Source: Mycobacterium stomatepiae (GTDB lineage Bacteria; Actinomycetota; Actinomycetes; Mycobacteriales; Mycobacteriaceae). Taken from it: DNA of 64,000 nucleotides. Below, one piece after another: positions 44,766 to 53,971 of this stretch. The translations under genes were made by a program, and so were the position numbers. Under the pieces are notes generated by a model. The model saw nothing but the letters and a program-made list of their open reading frames with translations. It had not been told where the DNA came from and did no database searches. The stretch covers positions 2,108,001-2,172,000 of the forward strand of contig NZ_AP022587.1 of assembly GCF_010731715.1 (NCBI RefSeq), read 5' to 3'. Position 1 is the stretch's first letter, and every line of letters starts with the position of its first letter.

Positions 44766-47698
44766 CCGACAACACGAGCGACACGGACGAAATCCCTGTC
44801 CCGCAGCGCGCCGAAGTTGAGCGCCACCCGCGGATTGCGCGCAGCATCCGGGTCCTCGCGCTGCCGATCATCGTGATCTGGCTGCTGATCGCTGTGGGCG
44901 TCAACGTCTTCGTCCCCCAGCTGGAGGCGGTGGCAGAGGACGTCTCGGTGCCGCTGTCACCGTCCGACGCGCCCTCAGTAACCGGGATGAAGCACATCGG
45001 GCAGAAATTCAAGGAGTACGACTCCGACAACCTCGTCCTGGTGACCCTGGTCGGTGACAAGCCGCTCGGTCCGGACGCTCACCGGTATTACGACGAGCTG
45101 GTCAGGAAGCTGAAGCAGGACACCAAGCACGTCGAGCATGCGCTCGACTTCTGGGGCCAGCGGTTCACGGCGTCGGGCGTCGAGAGCTATGACCACAAGT
45201 CGGCCTACGTCCAGGTCAACCTCCGCGGTGACCAGGGTGGGGCCGTCGGCGACAAATCCGTTGACGCGGTTCGCCAGATCGTCGAGGAGACGAAGCCGCC
45301 ACCTGGGGTGAAGGCCTACGTCGCGGGTCAGGGAGCCCTGACCGACGACACGATCGTGGTGGGCAATGAAAGCCTGTTCAAGATGACGATCATCACCATC
45401 ATCGTCATCGCGATCATGCTGGCGTTCGTCTATCGATCTGTCGGCACAGTGCTGCTGACGATGGTGATTCTGTTCGTCGGGCTGGCCACCGGCCGAGGCG
45501 TGGTGGCGCTGCTGGGAAGCACCGGGATCATGGGGCTGTCGACCTTTGCCGTCAATATATTGACGGCACTGGCCATCGCGGCCGGTACCGACTACGCGAT
45601 CTTCATGGTGGGCCGCTACCAGGAGGGTCGCGAGCGGGGACTAGACCGCGAAGCCGCGTACTACGACACCTTCGCCGGGGTCACCAAGGTGGTGCTGGGT
45701 TCGGGTTTGACGATCGTCGGGGCGTTGGCCTGTCTGCATTTCACCCGGCTGCCCTACTTCAGTTCACTCGCGTTTCCGTGCGCAATCGGCCTGCTGGTGG
45801 TGGTGGCCGCCGGGGTGACCCTGACGCCCGCGCTGATCGCGTTCGCGAGCGGGTTCGGTGTCTTCGATCCGAAGCGAAAGTTCAACTACACCCGGTGGCG
45901 CCGCCTGGCGACGGCCATCGTGCGGTGGCCGGCTCCCATCCTCGCCACCTCGGTCATCATGGCGATTGTGGGCGCTCTTGGGTTGGCGGGCTTCAGCCCC
46001 CGCTACAACGACTTGTACTACCTGCCGAAGAGCGCGCCCTCGGTCCAGGCTTACGACGCGGCCGATCGACACTTCACTCAGGCCCGGTTGAACCCGGATC
46101 TGCTGATGATCGAATCGGACCACGATCTGCGTAATCCGACCGACATGCTGGTCCTGGACAAGATTGCCGGAGCCATCTTCCGGGTGCCCGGCATCGAACG
46201 GGTGCAAAGCATCACCAGACCTCTCGGGCCGCCGATTCAAGATGGATCTGTTCCGTTCCAGCTCAGTGTGCAAACGGCACCTATCCGCAGCAACCTGACG
46301 TACCTCAAGGACCGCGTCGCCGACATCAAGAAGATCACCGGCTTCCTCGATACTCAGATCACCCTGTTGGAGCGCCAGTACGCGATAACCCAGAAGCTCG
46401 CGGACGCCGCGGACGACAGCTCGAAAACCACCGGGGAGACGGCAGCGATCACTGACGAAATCCGGGACCATATCGCCGATTTCGACGACTTCTGGAGACC
46501 GATCCGCAGTTACTTCTACTGGGAGAAGCACTGCTACGACATCCCCATCTGCTGGTCGCTACGAAGCCTGTTCGACGCCCTCGATGGTTTCGATCAACTG
46601 GCCGAAAAGTTCCACACCCTCACCGGCGACCTCGGTAGCACGGCTAAAGCCACGCGCGAATTGCTGGCGATCATCCCAGAGAACATCGCCGTCACAAAGG
46701 CGATCCGCGATACGACGCTGAACATCTACAGCACGTTCGACAACCTGGTCGAACAGTTCGACCGGTTGACCGACACGAACGCCGCGATGGGCAAGTCCTT
46801 CAACGACTCTCAGATCGAGAGCCTGTTCTACCTGCCGCCGGAAATCTTCCAGAACCCGGACTTCCAACTGGGATTGAGCTTGATGGTGTCGCCGGACGGC
46901 AAGGCCGCACGCTTCATCATCACCCACTCGGTGGATCCGGCGACCACAGAAGGAATCGCATCCGTCGACAAGGAGCGCAACGCGGCCAAGGAGGCACTGA
47001 AACTCACCTCGCTGCAAAACGCCGACATCTACCTCGGCGGCACGGCCGCAACGTTTTACGACATCGCCACCGGCGCCAAGTACGACCTGCTGATCGCCGC
47101 GGTGGCCTCGATCGTGCTGATCTTCATCATCATGGTGATCGTCACCCGCGCTTTGGTCGCGGCTGGCGTCATCGTCGGCACGATCGTGATGTCGCTGGGG
47201 GCCGCCTTCGGGTTCTCGACACTGATCTGGCAGCACCTCATGAATTTCCAGTTGCATTGGGTGGCAACCGAATTCGCGTTGATCGTGCTTTTGGCGGTGG
47301 GATCGGACTACAACTTGATGTTGGTGTCCCGAATCGAAGAGGAAATCGGGGCGGGCTTGAAAACAGGACTCATCCGCGGCATGGGCCTCACCGGCCCGGT
47401 GGTGACGGCGGCAGGTCTGGTGTTCGCCGTCACCATGGCCACGATGATCACCAGCGATCTCCGGGCGATTGGCCAGTTCGGTACGACGATCGGGCTCGGC
47501 CTGATGTTCGACACGTTCGTAGTGCGGTCACTGATCACGCCGTCGATCATGACCGTGATGGGACGCTGGTTCTGGTGGCCGAAGCGGGTACGGGTCCGTC
47601 CCGCCAGTCAGATGCTTCGGTCCGTGGGTCCGCGCCCGCTGGTTCGAGCGCTCGTGTACCAGCCGCGGCATGGAGCTCCCGCCGAGTCGCAGCCGTAA
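44762..47698 (+). CDS. mmpL: MmpL family RND transporter, partner of MmpS
   Basis: This 978-residue RND exporter has GTDYAIFMVGRYQEG in the first helix block and VGSDYNLMLVSRIEEE in the second. The second periplasmic loop contains the coiled-coil region starting after [15 protein letters not shown]. It shares this layout and much sequence with the MmpL at 5081, and fits the MmpL4/5 group that works with MmpS in siderophore or lipid export. GTG 44762 overlaps the mmpS stop, so the two are translationally coupled. The substrate is unknown. Confidence 0.92.
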   Translation: MTDNTSDTDEIPVPQRAEVERHPRIARSIRVLALPIIVIWLLIAVGVNVFVPQLEAVAEDVSVPLSPSDAPSVTGMKHIGQKFKEYDSDNLVLVTLVGDKPLGPDAHRYYDELVRKLKQDTKHVEHALDFWGQRFTASGVESYDHKSAYVQVNLRGDQGGAVGDKSVDAVRQIVEETKPPPGVKAYVAGQGALTDDTIVVGNESLFKMTIITIIVIAIMLAFVYRSVGTVLLTMVILFVGLATGRGVVALLGSTGIMGLSTFAVNILTALAIAAGTDYAIFMVGRYQEGRERGLDREAAYYDTFAGVTKVVLGSGLTIVGALACLHFTRLPYFSSLAFPCAIGLLVVVAAGVTLTPALIAFASGFGVFDPKRKFNYTRWRRLATAIVRWPAPILATSVIMAIVGALGLAGFSPRYNDLYYLPKSAPSVQAYDAADRHFTQARLNPDLLMIESDHDLRNPTDMLVLDKIAGAIFRVPGIERVQSITRPLGPPIQDGSVPFQLSVQTAPIRSNLTYLKDRVADIKKITGFLDTQITLLERQYAITQKLADAADDSSKTTGETAAITDEIRDHIADFDDFWRPIRSYFYWEKHCYDIPICWSLRSLFDALDGFDQLAEKFHTLTGDLGSTAKATRELLAIIPENIAVTKAIRDTTLNIYSTFDNLVEQFDRLTDTNAAMGKSFNDSQIESLFYLPPEIFQNPDFQLGLSLMVSPDGKAARFIITHSVDPATTEGIASVDKERNAAKEALKLTSLQNADIYLGGTAATFYDIATGAKYDLLIAAVASIVLIFIIMVIVTRALVAAGVIVGTIVMSLGAAFGFSTLIWQHLMNFQLHWVATEFALIVLLAVGSDYNLMLVSRIEEEIGAGLKTGLIRGMGLTGPVVTAAGLVFAVTMATMITSDLRAIGQFGTTIGLGLMFDTFVVRSLITPSIMTVMGRWFWWPKRVRVRPASQMLRSVGPRPLVRALVYQPRHGAPAESQP

Positions 47699-47746
47699 CC
47701 CTCGCTACCGGACACCGACGTACGAGTTGAACTGGGGCGTAATGAT

Positions 47747-47971
47747 TTACGCCTTGCGCGCCTTGGCGGCTTCGCGTTTATTCTTCTCTTTCACGTGGGA
47801 CGAGCAGTTATGCGACAGATCGCAATAGAACTGGTCACTGCACTCATGCGAACAATAGTTTGATGCGTACGGATGCCAGTCGGGATCGGACAGGTGCCGC
47901 TGTCGGTCGTTCGCATCGAACGTGTGGCCGCAATGCACGCAGGTCTTGATCTTGGTCTTGGCCTTAACCAT
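47747..47971 (-). CDS. Small Cys/His-rich zinc-finger-like protein
   Basis: This 74-residue, strongly basic protein has CVHCGHTFD near the N-terminus and an NYCSHECSDQFYCDLSHNC stretch, giving Cx2C, Cx3C and further Cys/His ligands for one or two zinc ions. The C-terminus is a Lys/Arg-rich helix (KEKNKREAAKARKA). ATG 47971 is chosen because upstream residues are unlike the rest. It might bind nucleic acid. It is divergent from the operon at 48301. Confidence 0.72.
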   Translation of the reverse strand: MVKAKTKIKTCVHCGHTFDANDRQRHLSDPDWHPYASNYCSHECSDQFYCDLSHNCSSHVKEKNKREAAKARKA

Positions 47972-48113
47972 AACGGTCAGGGTACGCCCGATTGGCCTGG
48001 AAACGGTGCCGATTTGAGAACGACAGTTCGTTAGCGGGCGCGATTGACGCAGCCGCAAATTGCCGACGGCACAGCCTTATCCATCCACGTCTGGATTCGC
48101 GGAGGTGTGCTAA

Positions 48114-48155
48114 TCACCCGGGTGAACAGGTCGTTCGGGTGATGACAGCTCACCC
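48114..48155. promoter_or_regulatory. 42-bp double-dyad operator candidate, copy 2
   Basis: This element matches the one at 41029-41070: the palindrome TCACCCGGGTGA, a ten-base spacer, CGGGTGATGAC, two bases and CTCACCC, with identical spacing. The spacer itself differs between the copies, so the conserved half-sites look selected rather than recently duplicated. It lies between the divergent zinc-finger gene and the SDR-cupin-RidA operon, 145 bases before the SDR start. Confidence 0.75.
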
Positions 48156-48300
48156 CGCCTGGCCGCAGTCTCAGTAGGAGCAGAACGGCGCGGGATTGTC
48201 ACCCCTTTTGTGGGGCCGCTGCCCCGGGCAGGACATCACGCGTGGTCGCGGCAAGGGCGGCGGTCAGTCGAAGCCGTCGGGATGACCAGGGAGGCACCCA

Positions 48301-49073
48301 ATGCATTTTGAGGCCAAGAAGGTCGTTGTTGTCGGCGGCAGCGCCGGCATCGGTCGACAGGTCGCCATCGACATCGTCGCTCATGGCGGGAGTGCGGTGA
48401 TCGTCGGACGCTCGAAAGCGCGTGTCGACGACACCGTCGCCGAGCTGAAGAGCCGGCGCGGCGACGCCTGGGGCATCGCCGCCGAGCTGACGGATCGCGC
48501 CGCGGTCGCCGAGGTGCAGCGCGCGATGTCCGCGCATCACCGCGACGCGACACTGCTCGTCAACGCGGCCGGATTCTTCATCCCGAAGCCGTTTGTCGAG
48601 TACAACCAACAGTTCTACGACTCGTACATGGAGCTCAACTTTGCCTTGTTCTTCGTGACGCAAACCGTCGTCGGCGGAATGATCGCCAAGGGCGAGGGCG
48701 GCGCCATCGTCAACGTCGGCAGCATGTGGGCACACCAGGCCGTCGGCGCGCGACCCCATCGGCGGGGCACTCGATGCAAAAAGCCGGGCTGCATGCACTC
48801 ACCCACAACCTGGCCATCGAGCTTGCCGGCCACCAGATCCGCGTCAACGCGGTGGCACCGGCCGCCGTCAAGACCCCGGCGCTGGAGCGATGGGTCCCGA
48901 AAGATGAGATCGACGCCACGCTCGACACTTTCGCACCGTTTCATCCCCTCGGTCGCGTCGGTACGCCCGCCGATGTCGCCAACGCCGTCACCTATCTGCT
49001 CTCCGATGAGGCCAGCTGGGTCACCGGCGCGATTCTCAACGTCGACGGCGGCGTTATGGCCGGCCGCAACTGA
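48301..49073 (+). pseudogene. SDR oxidoreductase with a frameshift
   Basis: The first frame gives [19 protein letters not shown] (cofactor loop), NAAGFF and [15 protein letters not shown]. The second frame continues [33 protein letters not shown] and [17 protein letters not shown]. They meet at about 48741-48752 in a CG-repeat stretch (GGCGCGCGACC); two extra bases or one missing base would explain the break. The active-site tyrosine position reads His in GHSMQK, itself unusual for an SDR. It is the first gene of an operon with a cupin and a RidA protein. Confidence 0.8.
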
Positions 49074-49124
49074 AGCAGGGCCGAAACATCTTGTTGTGCT
49101 GGACAATCGAGAAGGAGGTTTGCA

Positions 49125-49658
49125 GTGACAGTCGATATCTTGAGGCCGGGCGGCCCGCCGGCTAAGTCTGTCGGCCGCGCGGAAGGCAAGTACGTGTTCA
49201 ATGGCACGATCGGTGTCCGCCACATCGTCAATTGGGCTCAGGCACAAGGACGCTTCTCCATCCTCGAGCATCCGATGTCACCCCGAGCCCTAGCCGCACC
49301 GCTTCATCGACACCACAACGAAGACGAGTACAGCTGGATCATCGAAGGACGCGTAGGTGCGTTGCTAGGCGATGAGGTGCGCTACGGCGGACCTGGCGAC
49401 TTCATTTTCAAGCCACGAGGCCAATGGCATACGTTCTGGAACGCGGGTGATGCGCCCGCCCGCATCCTGGAGATTATCTCCCCCGCAGGATTTGAGCAGT
49501 TCTTCGACGAGCTTTCCGACCTCGGCGGCATAGACGCGATATCGGCACCAGCCCTAGCCGAACTCTGTGCGCGGTACGAGCTGGAGATGGACGTCGACAG
49601 TGTCCCCGAACTATGCAACCGCTTCGGCCTGAAGTTCCCCGGCGAACCCGTCTGGTAA
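49125..49658 (+). CDS. Cupin-domain protein
   Basis: This 177-residue cytosolic cupin has PLHRHHNEDEYSWIIEGRVG (metal-binding His, His, Glu) and KPRGQWHTFWNAG (last His), the two cupin motifs. A C-terminal extension contains FEQFFDELSDLGG. GTG 49125 follows GAAGGAGG. Such cupins can be dioxygenases or sugar and quinone binders; which one is not evident. It belongs to the operon under copy 2 of the dyad element. Confidence 0.85.
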   Translation: MTVDILRPGGPPAKSVGRAEGKYVFNGTIGVRHIVNWAQAQGRFSILEHPMSPRALAAPLHRHHNEDEYSWIIEGRVGALLGDEVRYGGPGDFIFKPRGQWHTFWNAGDAPARILEIISPAGFEQFFDELSDLGGIDAISAPALAELCARYELEMDVDSVPELCNRFGLKFPGEPVW

Positions 49659-49721
49659 TGAACCGCCGGGTTCGCAATCCCTTCGTGCACCAACATATTT
49701 CACACCACAAGGAGTCTCGAG

Positions 49722-50114
49722 ATGACAACCATTACCCCGATCCTCACCGGAGTGGGCGCGCACATCGCTACCGGATACGCCGATGCTGTCGCGGTATCCG
49801 GAGGCAGCACACAGATTTTCGTCTCCGGAACACCCGGGCTGCGCGAAGACGGCACCCCGCCTGAGGACTTCGCCGACGAAGCCCGGCAGTGCTGGGCTAA
49901 CGTCGAAAGCGCGCTCGGCAAGGCCGGCGCCAAGCTCACCGACATCGTCAGTGTGCGCCACTGGCTGACCAGCCGCGACGATCTGCCGGCCTACCTGCCC
50001 ATGATTACCGAGATCATCCACCACGAACCGGCCGCCATGCTCTCCATCATCGACGGGCTGGTGTGGCCGAACCTGCGCCTCGAAGTCGAAGTCGTCGCCA
50101 TCGTGGCGACCTGA
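49722..50114 (+). CDS. RidA family protein
   Basis: This 130-residue RidA/YjgF-fold protein has ADAVAVSGGSTQIFVSGTPGL, CWANVESALGKAGAKLTDIV and LRLEVEVVAIV at the end. RidA proteins hydrolyse reactive enamine or imine intermediates. The critical C-terminal Arg-x-x-x-Glu is seen as RLEVE, displaced from the canonical form, so it may belong to another RidA subgroup. It is the third gene of the operon and has a good ribosome-binding site (AAGGAG). Confidence 0.85.
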   Translation: MTTITPILTGVGAHIATGYADAVAVSGGSTQIFVSGTPGLREDGTPPEDFADEARQCWANVESALGKAGAKLTDIVSVRHWLTSRDDLPAYLPMITEIIHHEPAAMLSIIDGLVWPNLRLEVEVVAIVAT

Positions 50115-50127
50115 GATTTGTACAGGA

Positions 50128-51078
50128 TCAGCGGGATATGTCTTGGCCCGTCGACACGGTCTCGCCGACGGGTTCTGCGCGGCCGATGAAGTCGATGGCG
50201 GCATTGATCCCAGGTCGGTGTCGCAGGATGCGGTAGTGCGCCAGGCGCCCCAGCCCGCGAGTGGTCATCAGTGTCGCGCCCGGCCAGAGATCGGCAAGTT
50301 TCTCACTCATGTCGTGCGGGCTGTCGGGGTCGTCGGGATCGTGGATGATCAGCAGCGGCGGCGGAGTGTCCAGGGTGGTCGCGATTCGATTGATATCGGT
50401 GTCGAACAGCGGCATCTTCAGACGCCGATCGAGGCGCCGATGCAGACCGCCGAGGATGCGCGGTCCGAAACCGTGACGATCGGCGAAAATATCTAGGTAC
50501 CAAGAGAAGTCACCCATCGGTGCCAGAAATACCAGGCGTTCGGCCTCCGCGCCTCGGGCGACGGCCAGCGCGGCCGCTTTGGCGCCCAGGGAGTGCCCCA
50601 CGATTGCGCGCGCAGGTCCGTGTGTGCGCACAAAAGCCCGCACCGCTTCGGCGCATTCGACGATCGTCGTACGTCCCGGCGCGAGCTCGCCCGGTTCGGA
50701 TTCGTTGTGGCTCGGCAGATCGAAGGCGATGACCCGGTGTCCCGCTTCGACAAGCGGTTTCACGAAGACTCCGAGATGCGCGCGGCATCCGCCCCAGCCG
50801 TGCACCAGATACACCGGAGGCCCGTCGCCCCAGCACTCCCCCGCGATCCGGTGTCCGTCCCAGCGTGCCTCGAGAGGCTCGCCCGGCGGGACGCCGGGCG
50901 GCATGCGAAGGCTCGCGTCGACGGCCGGCGGCGTACACCACAACTCGACAGCCCACTTCGAACCGATTGCCGGGGCGAATCGTTCGAGCAACCCCAGCGC
51001 CCGCCGCACCCACGGCTCGACGGGAGGCTCGATGCCAGAGCCCGCTTCGGTTCCGGACACTCCACTTTCACCAACCAT
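50128..51078 (-). CDS. Alpha/beta-hydrolase
   Basis: This 316-residue hydrolase has YLVHGWGGCRAHLG for the oxyanion hole, IVGHSLGAKAAAL with the nucleophile Ser, an acid in LLIIHDPDDPDSP and a candidate His in LGRLAHYRIL. This is a full catalytic triad. The substrate is unknown. It is convergent with the RidA gene. Confidence 0.87.
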   Translation of the reverse strand: MVGESGVSGTEAGSGIEPPVEPWVRRALGLLERFAPAIGSKWAVELWCTPPAVDASLRMPPGVPPGEPLEARWDGHRIAGECWGDGPPVYLVHGWGGCRAHLGVFVKPLVEAGHRVIAFDLPSHNESEPGELAPGRTTIVECAEAVRAFVRTHGPARAIVGHSLGAKAAALAVARGAEAERLVFLAPMGDFSWYLDIFADRHGFGPRILGGLHRRLDRRLKMPLFDTDINRIATTLDTPPPLLIIHDPDDPDSPHDMSEKLADLWPGATLMTTRGLGRLAHYRILRHRPGINAAIDFIGRAEPVGETVSTGQDISR

Positions 51079-51125
51079 CAGTCCCTCCTTTCCGACGAGG
51101 GGTGGGCCACCTCATGCACGTGCCG

Positions 51126-51491
51126 TCACTGTCCATCGCCCGGAGGTCCCGGGCTCGTGGGACTCGTCGGGTTCGTGGGAGTCGTCGAGCTAGTAGGGCT
51201 CGTGGGGCTCGTCGGAGTAGTAGTGCTCGTGGGCGTGGGAGTCGCAAGGCCTGGGCCTACACCACACCAGTCCGCCACATCTTTCGGGTACTGCTCAAGC
51301 GGCGGAGGACAACGCTGGCCCGGCGGGAAATTGGCGCCGGCGTTGAGCAGATCGCAGGGCACATAGACCTGCTTGCCCGTCTGAGTGTTGGTCAGACATT
51401 TCGTCGGCGGCTGGCCATGGGCGTTGACGGGAACAACAGCCGCCACCACCACGGCGCCGAGCGCCCAAGCAAGACGGCGATAGGTCATCAA
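51126..51491 (-). CDS. Secreted protein with Thr/Ser/Pro repeat tail
   Basis: This 121-residue protein has a signal peptide (LAWALGAVVVAAVVPVNAHG) and a Cys-containing domain (KCLTNTQTGKQVYVPCDLL, GQRCPPPL, ADWCGVG). It ends in a low-complexity tail of repeated TPTS/SPTSPT units at about 83-115. The tail is encoded by a degenerate nine-base repeat at 51150-51240. Such tails are often O-mannosylated in mycobacteria, an inference here. The family is unknown. Confidence 0.72.
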   Translation of the reverse strand: MMTYRRLAWALGAVVVAAVVPVNAHGQPPTKCLTNTQTGKQVYVPCDLLNAGANFPPGQRCPPPLEQYPKDVADWCGVGPGLATPTPTSTTTPTSPTSPTSSTTPTNPTSPTSPGPPGDGQ

Positions 51492-51749
51492 AGCTCCTCA
51501 TTGCGGTGTCGGGGCGTGCACTACGTGACATCGCCGTCGTATGACGATTAAAGCCGCTCACCCCGGGAATCATTCAACCCCGTAGATGCGGCGAGTACCC
51601 AATATCGCCCTGAACCGCACATTCTCAGTGAGGCTCCGACAGTCGAACTTGACACAAAAATCGTGCTTACCAGCAGAAATGAGGAATTTCGCTACTTGAA
51701 ACGACGCGTGAGGGTTTGCGAATACGCCCAGAGACTTGGGCGCCGGCGC

Positions 51750-52910
51750 TCATTCCGTGCCGAAGGCAAAAACCGTCGTCGAATCGTAGGTCTGGCCCGG
51801 ATTGAGCGTGGTGGTCGGGAAGTTCGGGTGATTCGGCGAATCCGGGTAGTGCTGGGTCTCCATCGTGAATCCCGCGCCCTGCCGGTAGATATGCCCGCTG
51901 GTGCCGGTGAACGCACCGCCGATGAAGTTAGACGTATAGAACTGCACACCGGGTTCGGTTGTGGAGACAGTCAGGGTGCGCCCCGTCTGCGGATCCTCGG
52001 CCCTGGCCGCCTCGACGAGCCCAGCGTTGTTGTCGCGGTTGATCACCCAGTTGTGGTCGTAACCGTGAGCCAACAACAGCTGCGGGTCATTCGCGGAGAT
52101 ATGCGTGCCGATCGCGGTCGGTGCGGTGAAATCGAACGGCGTGCCCTGCACCCGGGCGATCTGGCCGGTAGGGATCTGCGCAAGGTCGGTAGGCGTGTAG
52201 TTGTCCGCGTGGATGGTGAGCCTCTGGCCGTAGATATCGAGCGTGTCCTCGCCTGCCAGGTTGAAGTAGCTGTGATTGGTCAGGTTGATCACCGTCGGCG
52301 CATCGGTGGTCGCGTGGTAGTCGATGCGCAGTTCGTTCTTCTGGTTCAGGGTGTAGGTGACAATGGTCGTCAGTGTTCCGGGGTAACCCATTTCGCCTGC
52401 GGGACTGACATATTGAAGCTTCACGCCCACGCGGTCGCTACTGTTCTGCTGACTGGCCTGCCACACCTTCGTATCGAAACCCGCGGTGCCGCCATGCAGG
52501 CTGTTGCCATCGTTGTTGATCGGCAGGTGATACTCGTTGCCGCTCAACGAGAAGGTGCCCTTGGCGATCCGGTTGCCATAGCGGCCGACGATCGCGCCGA
52601 AATAGGTCTTGGCGGATCCGGTGTTGTCCAGGTAACCGGCCAGGGTCGGAAAGCCCAACACCACATTGCCGACATGCCCGGTGCGATCAGGGACCTCGAT
52701 CGACTGAATAATGCCGCCGTAGGTCAGGATTCGCACGCGCATGCCGTGCCCGTTGGTGAGCGTGTAGCGGGTCACCGGGGTTCCATCCACCTGACCGAAC
52801 GGCTCGTCGGCGATCGACGGCGGCTCTGCGGGCGCGGTGGTCGTGTCGCTGCATGCCGCCAAGCCCACGGCACCGAGCGCGATCAGTTGAAGCAATCTTT
52901 TACTGCTCAT
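51750..52910 (-). CDS. Aldose 1-epimerase-like lipoprotein (GalM family)
   Basis: This 386-residue protein starts with a lipoprotein signal (LIALGAVGLAACSD, lipobox LAAC). A galactose-mutarotase domain follows with GRYGNRIAKGTF, NSLHGGTAGFD, INLTNHSYFNLAG and TEPGVQFYTSN, which carry the catalytic His and Glu. The family interconverts alpha and beta anomers of aldoses. Surface location is inferred from the lipobox. It lies 52 bases downstream of the NADP oxidoreductase on the same strand and could be read with it. Confidence 0.87.
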   Translation of the reverse strand: MSSKRLLQLIALGAVGLAACSDTTTAPAEPPSIADEPFGQVDGTPVTRYTLTNGHGMRVRILTYGGIIQSIEVPDRTGHVGNVVLGFPTLAGYLDNTGSAKTYFGAIVGRYGNRIAKGTFSLSGNEYHLPINNDGNSLHGGTAGFDTKVWQASQQNSSDRVGVKLQYVSPAGEMGYPGTLTTIVTYTLNQKNELRIDYHATTDAPTVINLTNHSYFNLAGEDTLDIYGQRLTIHADNYTPTDLAQIPTGQIARVQGTPFDFTAPTAIGTHISANDPQLLLAHGYDHNWVINRDNNAGLVEAARAEDPQTGRTLTVSTTEPGVQFYTSNFIGGAFTGTSGHIYRQGAGFTMETQHYPDSPNHPNFPTTTLNPGQTYDSTTVFAFGTE

Positions 52911-52962
52911 GATGAGTCAAGGATCGTCCATTCGCAGCAACAGGTCGAGGCATCCGATCCAG

Positions 52963-53971
52963 TCAGACGAAAGGGTCGTCGAGCGCGAGCACCAGCTTGC
53001 CGGTGTTGTCACCGCGAAACAGTGCCAACAAGACCTCGGGAAAGTCGCTGACGTCGCCGCGCACAACCTGCTCACGCGAACGCAATTCACCGCGGTGCAG
53101 CCAATTCGCCAGCTGCGCAACGCCTTCACCGTATCGGTCGGCGTAGTCGAAGATCACGAAGCCGGTCATGGAAGCGCGAGCAACCAGCAGCTGCATGTAG
53201 TTGCGCAGCCCGCTGAGCTCACCGGTCGCGTTGTACTGCGAGACGGCCCCGCAGAGCACGACGCGTGCGCCGAGAGCCAGCCGCGACAGCACGGCCTCCA
53301 GGACCTTTCCCCCTACGTTGTCGAAGAAGACGTCAATCCCATTGGGCGCGTGCGCCTTGAGCTGCTTGCGCAGATCGTCTGCCTTGTAGTCGATGGCAGC
53401 GTCGAAGCCGAGCTCTTCCACCAGCCAGCGGCACTTGTCTTGGCCGCCGGCGATGCCGATCGTACGGCACCCGTTGATCCGTGCGATCTGTCCGACGACG
53501 CTGCCGACCGAACCGGCAGCCCCCGACACGACGACGGTCTGGCCGGGCCGCGGTGAGCAGCCCGAAATAGGCCGTCAGCCCGCTGATGCCAAGGGCACCG
53601 AGATGCACCGGAGCGGGCGCGAGGGTGGTGTCGACTCGGGTGACGCCGGCACCGTCGGAAAGCGCGTAGCGCTGGACGCCGAAGGTGCCATACGTCTCGT
53701 CACCGACCGCGAAATCCGGGTGCCGCGACTCGATGACGCGTCCGATGCCAGCGGCGCGCATCACCTCGCCGATCTCCACCGGCGGCACATACGACCGGCC
53801 CGCGTTCATCCATGTCCGCATCGCCGGATCGACCGACACGTACTCGACCCGCACCAGGAACTCGCCGTCGGCCGGGGTCCCGGCGGGCGCGTCCGTGATC
53901 TGCCAATCCGATTGCTTGGGCAGGCCGACCGGACGCGCCGCCAGCCGGCACTGGGCGTTGGCAAGCGTCAC
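52963..53971 (-). pseudogene. NADP-dependent (PTGR/leukotriene-type) oxidoreductase with a frameshift
   Basis: The first frame begins VTLANAQCRLAARPVG and has VEYVSVDPAMRTWMN and LGISGLTAYFGLL. The second continues VVVSGAAGSVGSVVGQIARI (NADPH motif), DVFFDNVGGKVLEAVL and LVLALDDPFV. The break is near 53545-53556 at a G/C-rich stretch between FGLLT and RPGQTVVV. The intact enzyme would be about 335 residues and reduce enone double bonds. The start GTG 53971 overlaps the stop of the preceding F420-type gene. Confidence 0.82.

Noticed and set aside
51150..51240. Degenerate nine-base repeats that might suggest a CRISPR or minisatellite
   Set aside because: The repeats encode the Thr/Ser/Pro tail of a secreted protein and have no unique spacers.
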